DNA of 21,109 nt, taken from the NCBI GenBank assembly GCA_938003985.1, contig CALKWZ010000019.1, positions 1 through 21,109 of the forward strand, given 5' to 3'. Shown one piece after another: positions 1-6,574 of this stretch. A program made the translations under genes and the position numbers. Under the pieces are notes generated by a model that was not told the origin of the DNA, did not search any database, and was given only the letters and a program-made list of their open reading frames with translations. Positions within the stretch are counted from its first letter, which is position 1. Every line of letters starts with the position of its first letter. Source of the DNA: an uncultured Verrucomicrobiota bacterium (GTDB lineage Bacteria; Verrucomicrobiota; Kiritimatiellia; CAIQIC01; Lenti-01).

Positions 1-1
1 A

Positions 2-739
2 TCGCGGGCGTCGTGGACGCGGGCGCGCAGACGGTCGATCACCCGGCCGTCGGACCGCGACCTGGAGCGCAAGGCCTTCCGGCTCGAGATGGAAAACGCC
101 AAGCTGCGCGCCCGCCTCGACGACATGCTCAACTGGATCATCGACAACGTGCGCGGCACGTTCCCGCTGCCGGACCACCAGATGGCCAATCTGCGCATCG
201 CGCCCGTGGACACCAACCTGGCCACCAGCGCCGACCTCGCCGAAATCCTGCGCCTCGACGACGAGGAAATCTTCCTGCTCGACAGCGCCTTCCTCGGAAC
301 GCAGTCGGTCCTGCGCGAGCTCGAGGCCGAAAAGATTTCCGTCGACCGCCCCGCCGAAAAGCAGACCGTGCTGAGCATTCCGCCCTACGCGGAAGAGGGC
401 GAGCTGGTGCGCGAAGAACTCTACGGCGAGCTCAAGCGCACCCTCGGCGCCGGCCGTTTCGACCGTTTCCTGCAGATCGCCTCCGCCGGCCTCGACGAGT
501 CGTTCGACCATTTCGGCGCCGCGGACCGGACCCTCGAGTTCGAGGAAGTGACCGACGTCGCCACCGGCGAGGCCCAGCTCTACGTCCGCGACGAGCGCGT
601 GCTGCCGAACAAGGACGACCCCCGGCGGCAGGACGTCGTCGCCTCCGAGCGGCTCGTCGCCGAGCTGCCCGGCGAATACGTCGCCTACTGGAACTGGCTG
701 CCCGACTACGTGACCCGCTACGCGCGCAACGCCCCGTGA
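2..739 (+). CDS. Hypothetical protein with coiled-coil segment, 5' end missing
   Basis: This frame is open from the left edge, so the true start lies outside the window or is an in-frame codon near the edge; the first in-window ATG is at 89. The visible protein (about 216 residues from that ATG) begins with a charged heptad-like stretch (LERKAFRLEMENAKLRARL) predicted to be a short coiled coil. An acidic mixed region follows, with an aromatic C-terminal segment (YVAYWNWLPDYVTRY). I see no enzyme motif, signal peptide or membrane segment in the visible part and do not recognise the family. Its TGA (737-739) overlaps the GTG start of the next gene, so the two are probably translated together and act together. 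High GC at codon third positions supports this frame over the overlapping frames. Confidence 0.7.
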   Translation, partial: SRASWTRARRRSITRPSDRDLERKAFRLEMENAKLRARLDDMLNWIIDNVRGTFPLPDHQMANLRIAPVDTNLATSADLAEILRLDDEEIFLLDSAFLGTQSVLRELEAEKISVDRPAEKQTVLSIPPYAEEGELVREELYGELKRTLGAGRFDRFLQIASAGLDESFDHFGAADRTLEFEEVTDVATGEAQLYVRDERVLPNKDDPRRQDVVASERLVAELPGEYVAYWNWLPDYVTRYARNAP

Positions 740-1437
740 AGCCGCCGCCGTCCAGCGCCGGCGAAGCGGAGGTGCTCGCCGCCCGGCGCGCCCAGCGGCG
801 CCTGGACGACAAGGCCCGGCGCGTCCAGCGGCAGGGCCGCCTGCGCATCGTGGTCCTGGTCTTCGCCGGCCTCGCGCTCGTGGCGCTGCTGGCCGACCTG
901 AAAAACTTCGGCCGCCGCGCCGCCGCGCGCCCGGCGGTCGCGTCCGGTCCGCGCCCGGGCGCCGCGGCCGACATCCTCGCCGGCCTGGACGATCCCCGCT
1001 ACGAAGATCCGCGCGGCTTCTTCAGCTTCGTGCCGCCGCGCGGCTGGATCCGTCCGGACCAGCCTCCGGCCGGCTTCTACGACGTCGTCTTCCAGGGTCC
1101 CTACAACATGGATCTGGCCATCCAGGTGGTGGCCACCAACCAGACCTTCAACCAGCTGGTGGACAAGCTGCGGGAAGTGGAACGGCGCCTGGCCGCCGAT
1201 ACCCACATGGACTTCGCCTACGTCGGCCCGCACCGCGCCGTGAAGCGTTCCGCGCGGCTTTTCCGCAGCCGCGTGCTGCTGCTCGATTTCCTGACCGGCG
1301 ACCTCGCGCACCACGTGCAGTTCAGCATGCCCCCCGAGCTCTACGCCGAGTACGAGCCCGTCTTCCTGCGCCTGATGGAAACCTACCGGCCCGGCCGGAT
1401 CCTGCCCGCGCCGGACGCGCCGCCCGCCGCGCCCTGA
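736..1437 (+). CDS. Membrane-anchored PsbP/DcrB-like protein
   Basis: A 233-residue protein starting at GTG 736, which overlaps the upstream stop as GTGA. The N-terminus is short, basic and cytoplasmic (about residues 1-36). One hydrophobic helix follows (about 37-54, beginning RIVVLVFAGLALVALLADL), then an Ala/Pro/Gly-rich linker, then an extracytoplasmic domain from about residue 80. That domain opens with GFFSFVPPRGW and ends with HHVQFSMPPELYAEYEPVFLRLMETYRP. A beta-rich domain starting with 'F-x-P-P-GW' and ending with 'F..l..Ty' resembles the PsbP/DcrB-like fold found in many bacterial envelope proteins. That is a pattern-level inference; no catalytic residues are visible. Coupling to the upstream coiled-coil protein suggests a two-protein envelope-associated unit. 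It is followed after 6 nt by the palindrome array. Confidence 0.65.
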   Translation: MKPPPSSAGEAEVLAARRAQRRLDDKARRVQRQGRLRIVVLVFAGLALVALLADLKNFGRRAAARPAVASGPRPGAAADILAGLDDPRYEDPRGFFSFVPPRGWIRPDQPPAGFYDVVFQGPYNMDLAIQVVATNQTFNQLVDKLREVERRLAADTHMDFAYVGPHRAVKRSARLFRSRVLLLDFLTGDLAHHVQFSMPPELYAEYEPVFLRLMETYRPGRILPAPDAPPAAP

Positions 1438-1443
1438 ACTATT

Positions 1444-1555
1444 TTTTACGTACTACGTAAAACTTCCGCGAAGTTTTTACGTGCTACGTAAAACCCGACC
1501 AAAGTTTTTACGTTCTACGTAAAACTCGCGCAAAGTTTTTACGTGCTACGTAAAA
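1444..1555. repeat. Tandem array of four 19-bp palindromes, 31-bp period
   Basis: Four copies of TTTTACGT-NCT-ACGTAAAA occur at 1444-1462, 1475-1493, 1506-1524 and 1537-1555, starting exactly 31 bp apart. All eight 8-bp arms are identical. Only the first loop base varies (ACT, GCT, TCT, GCT). The 12-bp spacers are similar but not identical (1463-1474, 1494-1505, 1525-1536; consensus near CYCGNSCAAAGT). The array fills the 123-bp gap between two convergent genes: it begins 6 nt after one stop codon and ends 5 nt before the other. It is AT-rich in otherwise GC-rich DNA. The stems lack a GC core and a clean T-run, so they are not classical intrinsic terminators. Candidate roles are protein-binding sites, a REP-like dispersed element, or a two-way transcript-end structure. 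Confidence 0.9.
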
Positions 1556-1560
1556 CCCGG

Positions 1561-3291
1561 TCAGGCGGGCGGGATCTCGAGGAGGAAGGTGCAGCCTTCG
1601 CCGGGGGCGGTTTCGACCCGGGCGGTGCCGCGGTGGGCCTGGACGATCTGCTGGACGATGGGCAACCCGAGCCCGCTGCCGCCCGTGGCGCGCGCGCGGC
1701 CTTTGTCCGCGCGGTAGAAGCGGTCGAAGATGCGCTGGGCGTCTTCGGGCTTGAGGCCGGGGCCGCGGTCGACGACCGCCAGTTCGAGATGCCCGTTGGC
1801 GAGGACGCGCGCGCGGATTTCGACGGGGCCGACGAGGGCGTAGAGAATCGCGTTCTTGAGGAGGTTGGCGAGGGCTTCTTCCATCAGGCCCGCGTGCAGG
1901 CTCCACGTCAGCCCGGCGGGCACGTGGGTCTCGATGGCGATGCCGGCGTTGCGGGCCCATTCGCGGCAGCTGGCGACGGTTTCGGCGACGACCGCGGCGA
2001 CCGCCACGGGCGCGCGCGGGACCTGGCCGACCATCTCGGCCTCGTTCTTGAGCCACGCCAGCCGCAGCAGGTCGTCGATGATGCGCAGGATGCGCCGCGC
2101 GTGGTGCTCGATGGTGCGCAGCGAGCGGTCGCGGAATTCCGGTTCGGTGTCGGCGTGGGACAGCAGGGTCTCGGTGTAGCCGAGGATCAGCGTCAGCGGG
2201 GTCTTGAGTTCGTGGGAGACGTTGGTGGCGTATTCCTCGCCGGCGCGCTCGAGCTGGCGCATGCGGGAAATGTCGCGCAGGACGAGCAGGACGTGGCCGC
2301 CGGCCGGCCCGCTTTCTTCGTGGAGGGGAATGCCCGCGGCCTGGCACAGCGGTCCGCCGCCGCGCAGCTGGATCTCGGCGGAGCGGAACGTGTCGGCGGT
2401 GCGGATGTCGCCCACGAGCCCGGCGACGGCCTCGCGGTCGGGCAGGTCGGCCAGCGCGCGGCCGACGAGCGGCGCGCCGTTTTCGCCCAGCAGCCGGTTG
2501 GCGGTTTCGTTGGCGCGCAGGATGCGGTCGCCGGCGTCGAGCACCAGGGTGCCGTCCTGCAGCAGGTCGAAGAGGGCGTCGAAATGGTCGCGCTCTTCCG
2601 TGATCCGGCGGGTGGCGAGGGTGGCGTGCTGCACGGCCCAGGATTCCAGGAAGTGGTCGGGGCCGGCCGGCGCCGCGCCCGGTTCGGCATGGAACTTGAC
2701 GAGGCGGCGGATGCGTCCGAGCAGCAGGCGCTGGTAGACGATGAAGATGCCGAGCAACAGGAGGAAGAAGCCGGCCGCGGCGAGCCAGAAGCCGGCGGCG
2801 TCGGCGAAGAACCGCGGCACCGGCGCGACGAGCAGGATGGCCCCGGCGGCCGGATCGGCGGAATCGAGGAAGTGGACGTCGGCGAGGGCGGGCCGTCCGT
2901 CCGCCCGGCACGGCAAGTCGTGGGTCGCGGCCGGTTGGCCGGCGGCGGTCGCGCGGAGCGCGGCGCGGACGGACGCGGGCACGCCGGCGGGGTCCGCCGG
3001 CCGGTGGGACCAGCGGACGTCCGCGGCGGGTCCCAGCCAGACCAGGTTCCAGCCGGGCGTCGACCAGGCCTGGAAATCCACGCGCTCCAGCCACGCGGGA
3101 AAACGTTCCGCGCCCAGCTCCCGATAGGACGAGACGAGCAGATGCTGGAGGGATTCCCGCCGGCGATCATGCAGGAACGCCTGGCGCTGGAGGATCAGAT
3201 GCTGGAGAGCGCCGGCGGCCAGCGCGACCAGCCCGGCCATGAGCGCGGCGTAGGCGAAGGTGAAGCGCCGCGTAGTGGACGCCCGGGGCAC
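1561..3291 (-). CDS. phoR: PhoR-type sensor histidine kinase
   Basis: A 576-residue membrane kinase starting at GTG 3291, 4 nt after the stop of the response regulator gene. Hydrophobic segments at about residues 11-31 and 167-186 flank a periplasmic sensor region with no motif I recognise. A PAS-like domain spans about 233-345. The phosphoacceptor motif NVSHELKTPL carries His360. The HATPase domain shows an N-box (NLLKNAILYA, 476-485), a G1 box (DRGPGL, 508-513), an F box (IFDRFYRAD) and a G2 box (GGSGLGLPI, 537-545). The layout of two membrane segments, PAS, HisKA and HATPase is that of PhoR/WalK kinases. The neighbouring PhoB-like gene supports this, but no phosphate-uptake gene is in the window, so the actual stimulus is unknown. 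The gene's 3' end abuts the palindrome array. Confidence 0.88.
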   Translation of the reverse strand: MPRASTTRRFTFAYAALMAGLVALAAGALQHLILQRQAFLHDRRRESLQHLLVSSYRELGAERFPAWLERVDFQAWSTPGWNLVWLGPAADVRWSHRPADPAGVPASVRAALRATAAGQPAATHDLPCRADGRPALADVHFLDSADPAAGAILLVAPVPRFFADAAGFWLAAAGFFLLLLGIFIVYQRLLLGRIRRLVKFHAEPGAAPAGPDHFLESWAVQHATLATRRITEERDHFDALFDLLQDGTLVLDAGDRILRANETANRLLGENGAPLVGRALADLPDREAVAGLVGDIRTADTFRSAEIQLRGGGPLCQAAGIPLHEESGPAGGHVLLVLRDISRMRQLERAGEEYATNVSHELKTPLTLILGYTETLLSHADTEPEFRDRSLRTIEHHARRILRIIDDLLRLAWLKNEAEMVGQVPRAPVAVAAVVAETVASCREWARNAGIAIETHVPAGLTWSLHAGLMEEALANLLKNAILYALVGPVEIRARVLANGHLELAVVDRGPGLKPEDAQRIFDRFYRADKGRARATGGSGLGLPIVQQIVQAHRGTARVETAPGEGCTFLLEIPPA

Positions 3292-3295
3292 GGAA

Positions 3296-3991
3296 TCAGA
3301 TTTCCCGGAAGCGGTAGCCCACTCCGCGGACGGTTTCGATCCAGTCGCCCAGGTTGCCCAGCTTCTTGCGCAGGCTCACCATCTGCACGTCGACGATGCG
3401 TTCGGTGACGGAATAGGATTCGCCGCGGACGTGGTCGACGATCTGCGCGCGGGAAAACGCGCGGCCGGGGCTTTCCGCCAGCAGCCGCAGGATGCGGAAT
3501 TCCGTGAAGGTCAGCGGCACTTCCTTGCCCTTGATTTCGACCTTGTGGCGGGCGGGATCGATCGTCAGCGCGCCGACGACGATCGCGGGGCCGGCCGTGT
3601 CGTTCAGCACGTCCGTCGCCGGCCGGCGCAGCACCGCGCGGATGCGCGCCATCAGCACGCGCGGGCTGAAGGGCTTGCAGACGTAGTCGGCCGCGCCCAT
3701 CTCGAGCCCGGCGACGATGTCGGCTTCGCTGTCCTTGGCGGTCAGCATGATGATCGGAATCTCGCGCGTTTCGGGCTGGGCCTTCAGGCGGCGGCACACT
3801 TCGAGGCCGTCGATGCCCGGCAGCATCAGGTCCAGCAGCACGAGCGAGACGCCGCGCGTCTTCAGGGCGGCCAGGGCGTCTTCGCCTTTTTCGTAGGCCT
3901 CGACGGCGAGGTTCTCGCGTTCGAGATGGAACTTGAGGAGTTCCCGGATGTCGTGTTCGTCTTCGACCAGCAGGATCGATTCTCGCGCCAT
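3296..3991 (-). CDS. phoB: PhoB/OmpR-family response regulator
   Basis: A 231-residue two-domain regulator. The receiver domain (about 1-120) has the acidic pair D11/E12, the phosphoacceptor D54 (LLDLMLPGIDG), T84 (IMLTAKD) and K106 (VCKPFSP). The C-terminal winged-helix DNA-binding domain (about 133-231) contains LTFTEFRILRLL and the family signature VDVQMVSLRKKL, ending GVGYRFREI. Length and motifs match the PhoB branch of the OmpR family. Start ATG 3991 has a strong Shine-Dalgarno (GGAGG, 7 nt before the start on the minus strand) and a good promoter upstream (-10 at 4021-4026, -35 at 4044-4049). It is the first gene of an operon with the kinase 1561-3291, its probable phosphodonor. The target regulon cannot be read from this window. 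Confidence 0.92.
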   Translation of the reverse strand: MARESILLVEDEHDIRELLKFHLERENLAVEAYEKGEDALAALKTRGVSLVLLDLMLPGIDGLEVCRRLKAQPETREIPIIMLTAKDSEADIVAGLEMGAADYVCKPFSPRVLMARIRAVLRRPATDVLNDTAGPAIVVGALTIDPARHKVEIKGKEVPLTFTEFRILRLLAESPGRAFSRAQIVDHVRGESYSVTERIVDVQMVSLRKKLGNLGDWIETVRGVGYRFREI

Positions 3992-4020
3992 GGACGGCCC
4001 TCCAATTCAGGTTACGCGAC

Positions 4021-4049
4021 AGAATAGGCCCGCCCGCGGCGTTCGTCAA
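4021..4049 (-). promoter_or_regulatory. Sigma70-type promoter of the phoB-phoR operon
   Basis: On the minus strand TTGACG (4044-4049) and TATTCT (4021-4026) are separated by exactly 17 bp. Each matches the -35 or -10 consensus at most positions. The predicted transcript starts near 4014, giving a short leader that carries the GGAGG ribosome-binding site before ATG 3991. Confidence 0.6.
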
Positions 4050-4120
4050 CGTCCGCTTCGCCGCGGGGGCCAAATTGGGCGCTTGCCAAGCCGGGCGGAT
4101 TTCGGCGAGTCTGGACGGCC

Positions 4121-4564
4121 ATGGAACGGACGACGGAACGGTTGGAAACGAATTCGGCGGCGGAAACGCAGGCGCTGGCCGCGCGGCTGGCGGCGGAACT
4201 GCCGGACGGCGCGGTGCTGTGCCTGCACGGCGATCTCGGCGCGGGCAAGACCTGCTTCGTGCAGGGATTGGCCAAGGCGCTGGGCGTGCGCCGCCCCGTG
4301 GGCAGCCCGACGTTCACGCTGATCAACGAATACAAGGGCCGGCGGGCGCTGGCCCACGTGGATCTCTACCGCGTGCGGGGCGCGGGCGACGCCTTCGGCC
4401 TCGGGCTGGAAGACTACCTGTTCCGGTTCGGCGGGGTCGTGGCGATCGAATGGGCCGAGCGCGTGGCCGAACTGCTGCCGGACACGTGCTGGCACGTGCG
4501 GCTGGAAGCCCGCGGCGCGGGCGAACAGGCGCGGACGGTGACGATCGATCGCCCGGCGGGCTAG
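4121..4564 (+). CDS. tsaE: tRNA t6A biosynthesis ATPase TsaE
   Basis: A 147-residue P-loop ATPase of the TsaE (YjeE) family, which with TsaB and TsaD transfers the threonylcarbamoyl group to A37 of ANN-decoding tRNAs. Visible motifs are Walker A GDLGAGKT (37-44), the family motif PTFTLINEY (63-71), HVDLYR (79-84) and AIEWAER (108-114). The length is normal for the family. No Shine-Dalgarno is evident before ATG 4121. A weak promoter-like pair (TTGCCA 4083-4088 and GAGTCT 4107-4112) would place the transcript start almost at the ATG. The partner TsaB is encoded at 9040-9672 in the same orientation but not adjacent; tsaD is not in the window. The TAG stop (4562-4564) overlaps the TAG stop of convergent pdxA through the self-complementary CTAG at 4561-4564. 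Confidence 0.95.
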   Translation: MERTTERLETNSAAETQALAARLAAELPDGAVLCLHGDLGAGKTCFVQGLAKALGVRRPVGSPTFTLINEYKGRRALAHVDLYRVRGAGDAFGLGLEDYLFRFGGVVAIEWAERVAELLPDTCWHVRLEARGAGEQARTVTIDRPAG

Positions 4565-5550
4565 GCCCAGGGGTTTTTCCGCGCGGCGAGGCGCGCCGCC
4601 CAGGCGAGGGCCGCGCAGGTGCTGGACGGATCGGCGACGCCTTTCCCGGCCAGATCGAACGCGGTGCCGTGGTCGGGGCTGGTGCGGATGATCGGCAGCC
4701 CGAGGGTCAGGTTCACGCCGGATTCGAACGACAGCATCTTCATGGGGCCGAGGCCCTGGTCGTGGTACATCGCGACGACGGCGTCGTATGTTCCGGCGAG
4801 GTGCTGGTGGAAGATCGCGTCGGCGGGAATCGGCCCGGCGACGTTCCAGCCGCGGCGGCGGCAGCGGGCGAGGGCGGGCGCGATGACGGTTTGCTCTTCG
4901 GTGCCGAGGGCGCCGCCGTCGCCGGCGTGGGGATTGAGGCCGCACACGCCGATGCGCGCGCGCTTGAAGCCCATCCACGGCAGCGCGCGCGCGAGCAACT
5001 CGACGGCTTCGACGACGGCGTCGGCCGTCAGGGCATCCGCGACTTTCCGCAACGGCAGGTGGCGCGTGGCGAGGACGACGCGGATTTTGTCGCCGAAGAG
5101 CATCATGGCGTAGCGGCGGGCGCCGGTCAGGCGCGCGAGCAGTTCGGTGTGGCCGGGCTCGCGGATGCCGGCCTTCATGAACGCTTCCTTGCTGATCGGG
5201 GCGGTGACGAGGGCGGCGAGGCGGCCGTTCAGCGCCGCGGCCGCGGCGGACAGGATGTAGGCATAGGCGGCGCGCGCGGCGTCGGCGCGGACCTGGCCGG
5301 GGCGGTCGGCCGGCGGCGGCGCCATGTCCGGATCCCAGGTGCTGCGGCGGGGCAGCGGCGCGGACAGGTCGGGCACCTCGGGCGGCAGCGGGCGCCCGAT
5401 CAGCCGGGCGGCGCGTTCCCAGACTTCGCGGTGGCCGATCAGGACGAGGCGGCGGTCCGCCGGCTGCGGCCGCAGCGCGGCGCGCAGCGCCACTTCCGGG
5501 CCGATCCCGTTGGGATCGCCCGCGGTCAGGCCGATGGCGAGGGGTTTCAC
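4561..5550 (-). CDS. pdxA: 4-hydroxythreonine-4-phosphate dehydrogenase PdxA
   Basis: A 329-residue protein from GTG 5550, 8 nt after the stop of the SurA-like gene. PdxA oxidises 4-phosphohydroxy-L-threonine with NAD, and its product is condensed with deoxyxylulose phosphate in DXP-dependent pyridoxal phosphate synthesis. Seen: the N-terminal GDPNGIGPE (11-19), TAPISKEAF (116-124), PGHTELLA (132-139) and the three metal-binding histidines expected in this family: H164 (ATRHLPL), H208 (GLNPHAGDGG) and H263 (MYHDQG). The C-terminal RTSPDHGTAFDLAGKG is also typical. The reading frame stays open far upstream, overlapping the SurA-like gene in another frame. The GTG was chosen because the PdxA homology begins there (KPLAIGLTAGDPNG). 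No strong Shine-Dalgarno is seen, so translation may depend on coupling to the upstream gene. No other B6 gene is in the window. Confidence 0.93.
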   Translation of the reverse strand: MKPLAIGLTAGDPNGIGPEVALRAALRPQPADRRLVLIGHREVWERAARLIGRPLPPEVPDLSAPLPRRSTWDPDMAPPPADRPGQVRADAARAAYAYILSAAAAALNGRLAALVTAPISKEAFMKAGIREPGHTELLARLTGARRYAMMLFGDKIRVVLATRHLPLRKVADALTADAVVEAVELLARALPWMGFKRARIGVCGLNPHAGDGGALGTEEQTVIAPALARCRRRGWNVAGPIPADAIFHQHLAGTYDAVVAMYHDQGLGPMKMLSFESGVNLTLGLPIIRTSPDHGTAFDLAGKGVADPSSTCAALAWAARLAARKNPWA

Positions 5551-5558
5551 GGTCGGGC

Positions 5559-6491
5559 TCAATCGAACAGCGCGTGGTCGAACGTCTGCACGTAGTACTT
5601 GGCGCGGAGGCTCTCGAGCCAGGCCTGGTTGAGCCGCGCGAACTCGGCGGCCCGCAGCTGCTTCTCGAGATCGCCGGCCACTTCCTCGAGCGGGCGGATG
5701 CGGGCGGGTTCGCGCGCGACGAGCTGGACGAGGTAGCGGGCGCCGGCGACGTCGACGGGCGCGGAAACGCCGCCGGGTTCCAGCGCGGCCACGGCGGCGC
5801 GGATCGTTTCGTTCAGGCTGGCGGTTTCGATGGCCTCGCCGTCGTCCTGCACCGCGACGTCCGCGGGCACGGCGGTTTCGTCGCCGGCGCGCAGGCGGCC
5901 GCTCCATTCCGGCTCGTCCGCGCCGGCCGGCAGCACGTAGGTGCGCAGGCGCACGCGTTCGGGCAGGGCGTAGGCGGCTTTCTGCTCCTCGTAGGCGCGC
6001 TGGACGTCGAGGGGCGTGACGAGGACCTTGGCGGCGACTTCCTTCTGGCGCATGACCTGCACCACGAGCTGGTCTTTCATCTGCTTGTGCCATTCGGCGT
6101 AGGTCAGGCGCTGTTCGGCGAGGGCCTCCAGGAACGCGGTGCGGTCGTTGGCGAACTGGTCGTGGATGACGGAATTGACGTGGTCTTCCACGGCGCGGTC
6201 GGGCAGCGTGCCGCCCTGCGCCTCGAAATCCAGCAGCACGAGTTCGGCTTCGACGAGGGCGTCGCGCACGGCGGCGAACTTCTCGCGGAGCTTCTCTTCC
6301 AGCTCGCGGCCGGAATATTGCGCGGCCAGGCGCTCGGAGGCGGCGGGCATGGCCGACAGGACGTCGCCGACGGTGACGACCTTGCCGTTGACGAGCGCGG
6401 CGTAGCTGTCGAGCAGCACGCCGGCGTCCGGCCGGGCGCCGGCGGCGCCGGCGGCGAACAGGAAGGCGAGGAAAAGCGCGGATCGATTCAT
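5559..6491 (-). CDS. SurA-like periplasmic peptidyl-prolyl isomerase/chaperone
   Basis: A 310-residue exported protein. The signal peptide is short (MNRSALFLAFLFAAGAAGA, then RPDA). The mature part begins with the SurA-type motif AALVNGKVVTVGDVL and a long helical chaperone region rich in charged residues (about 45-175). It ends with a C-terminal portion resembling a parvulin rotamase domain (LEPGGVSAPVDVAGARYLVQLVAREPARIRPLEEV). The core of the parvulin domain is poorly conserved by eye, so chaperone function is more secure than isomerase activity. An ATG 9 nt upstream (6500) is in frame, but a -10 hexamer (TATCAT, 6499-6504) overlaps it, so ATG 6491 is the better start and the mRNA would be nearly leaderless. 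pdxA follows 8 nt downstream in the same operon. The pairing of surA with pdxA is also known from enterobacteria. Confidence 0.82.
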   Translation of the reverse strand: MNRSALFLAFLFAAGAAGARPDAGVLLDSYAALVNGKVVTVGDVLSAMPAASERLAAQYSGRELEEKLREKFAAVRDALVEAELVLLDFEAQGGTLPDRAVEDHVNSVIHDQFANDRTAFLEALAEQRLTYAEWHKQMKDQLVVQVMRQKEVAAKVLVTPLDVQRAYEEQKAAYALPERVRLRTYVLPAGADEPEWSGRLRAGDETAVPADVAVQDDGEAIETASLNETIRAAVAALEPGGVSAPVDVAGARYLVQLVAREPARIRPLEEVAGDLEKQLRAAEFARLNQAWLESLRAKYYVQTFDHALFD

Positions 6492-6498
6492 GGGCGGC

Positions 6499-6528
6499 AT
6501 GATAGGACAAGCGGCCGAACGGTTGCAA
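6499..6528 (-). promoter_or_regulatory. Promoter of the surA-like/pdxA operon, apparently leaderless
   Basis: Minus-strand TTGCAA (6523-6528) and TATCAT (6499-6504) lie 18 bp apart. TATCAT matches the -10 consensus at five of six positions and ends 7 nt before ATG 6491, so transcription should start at or next to the start codon. No Shine-Dalgarno precedes that ATG. Confidence 0.55.
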
Positions 6529-6537
6529 GGATGCGGA

Positions 6538-6566
6538 TTGAAAAGCGCGGCGGATGGCCGTAGGAT
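6538..6566 (+). promoter_or_regulatory. Promoter of the secreted-protein gene, apparently leaderless
   Basis: TTGAAA (6538-6543) and TAGGAT (6561-6566) are separated by 17 bp, and the -10 ends 8 nt before ATG 6575. It lies back to back with the minus-strand promoter at 6499-6528 in an 83-bp divergent intergenic region. Confidence 0.5.
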
Positions 6567-6574
6567 CAGGCTCC

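Noticed and set aside
13..735. Extended N-terminus of the PsbP-like protein
   Set aside because: The sequence in this frame is Arg/Pro-rich shadow. The coiled-coil protein uses the other frame, and the GTGA overlap gives a natural start at 736.
1444..1462. ParB-binding parS site
   Set aside because: The arms share only the central ACGT with the usual parS palindrome, the 3-nt loop breaks its symmetry, and no parAB genes are nearby.
1444..1555. CRISPR array
   Set aside because: The 31-bp period looks superficially suitable, but the repeated part is a 19-bp palindrome and the spacers are only 12 bp and similar to each other. There are no cas genes.
1543..3408. Long plus-strand open frame over the histidine kinase
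   Set aside because: It is the antisense shadow of a gene with full HisKA/HATPase motifs. Its product has no domain pattern and is an artefact of high GC with few stop codons.
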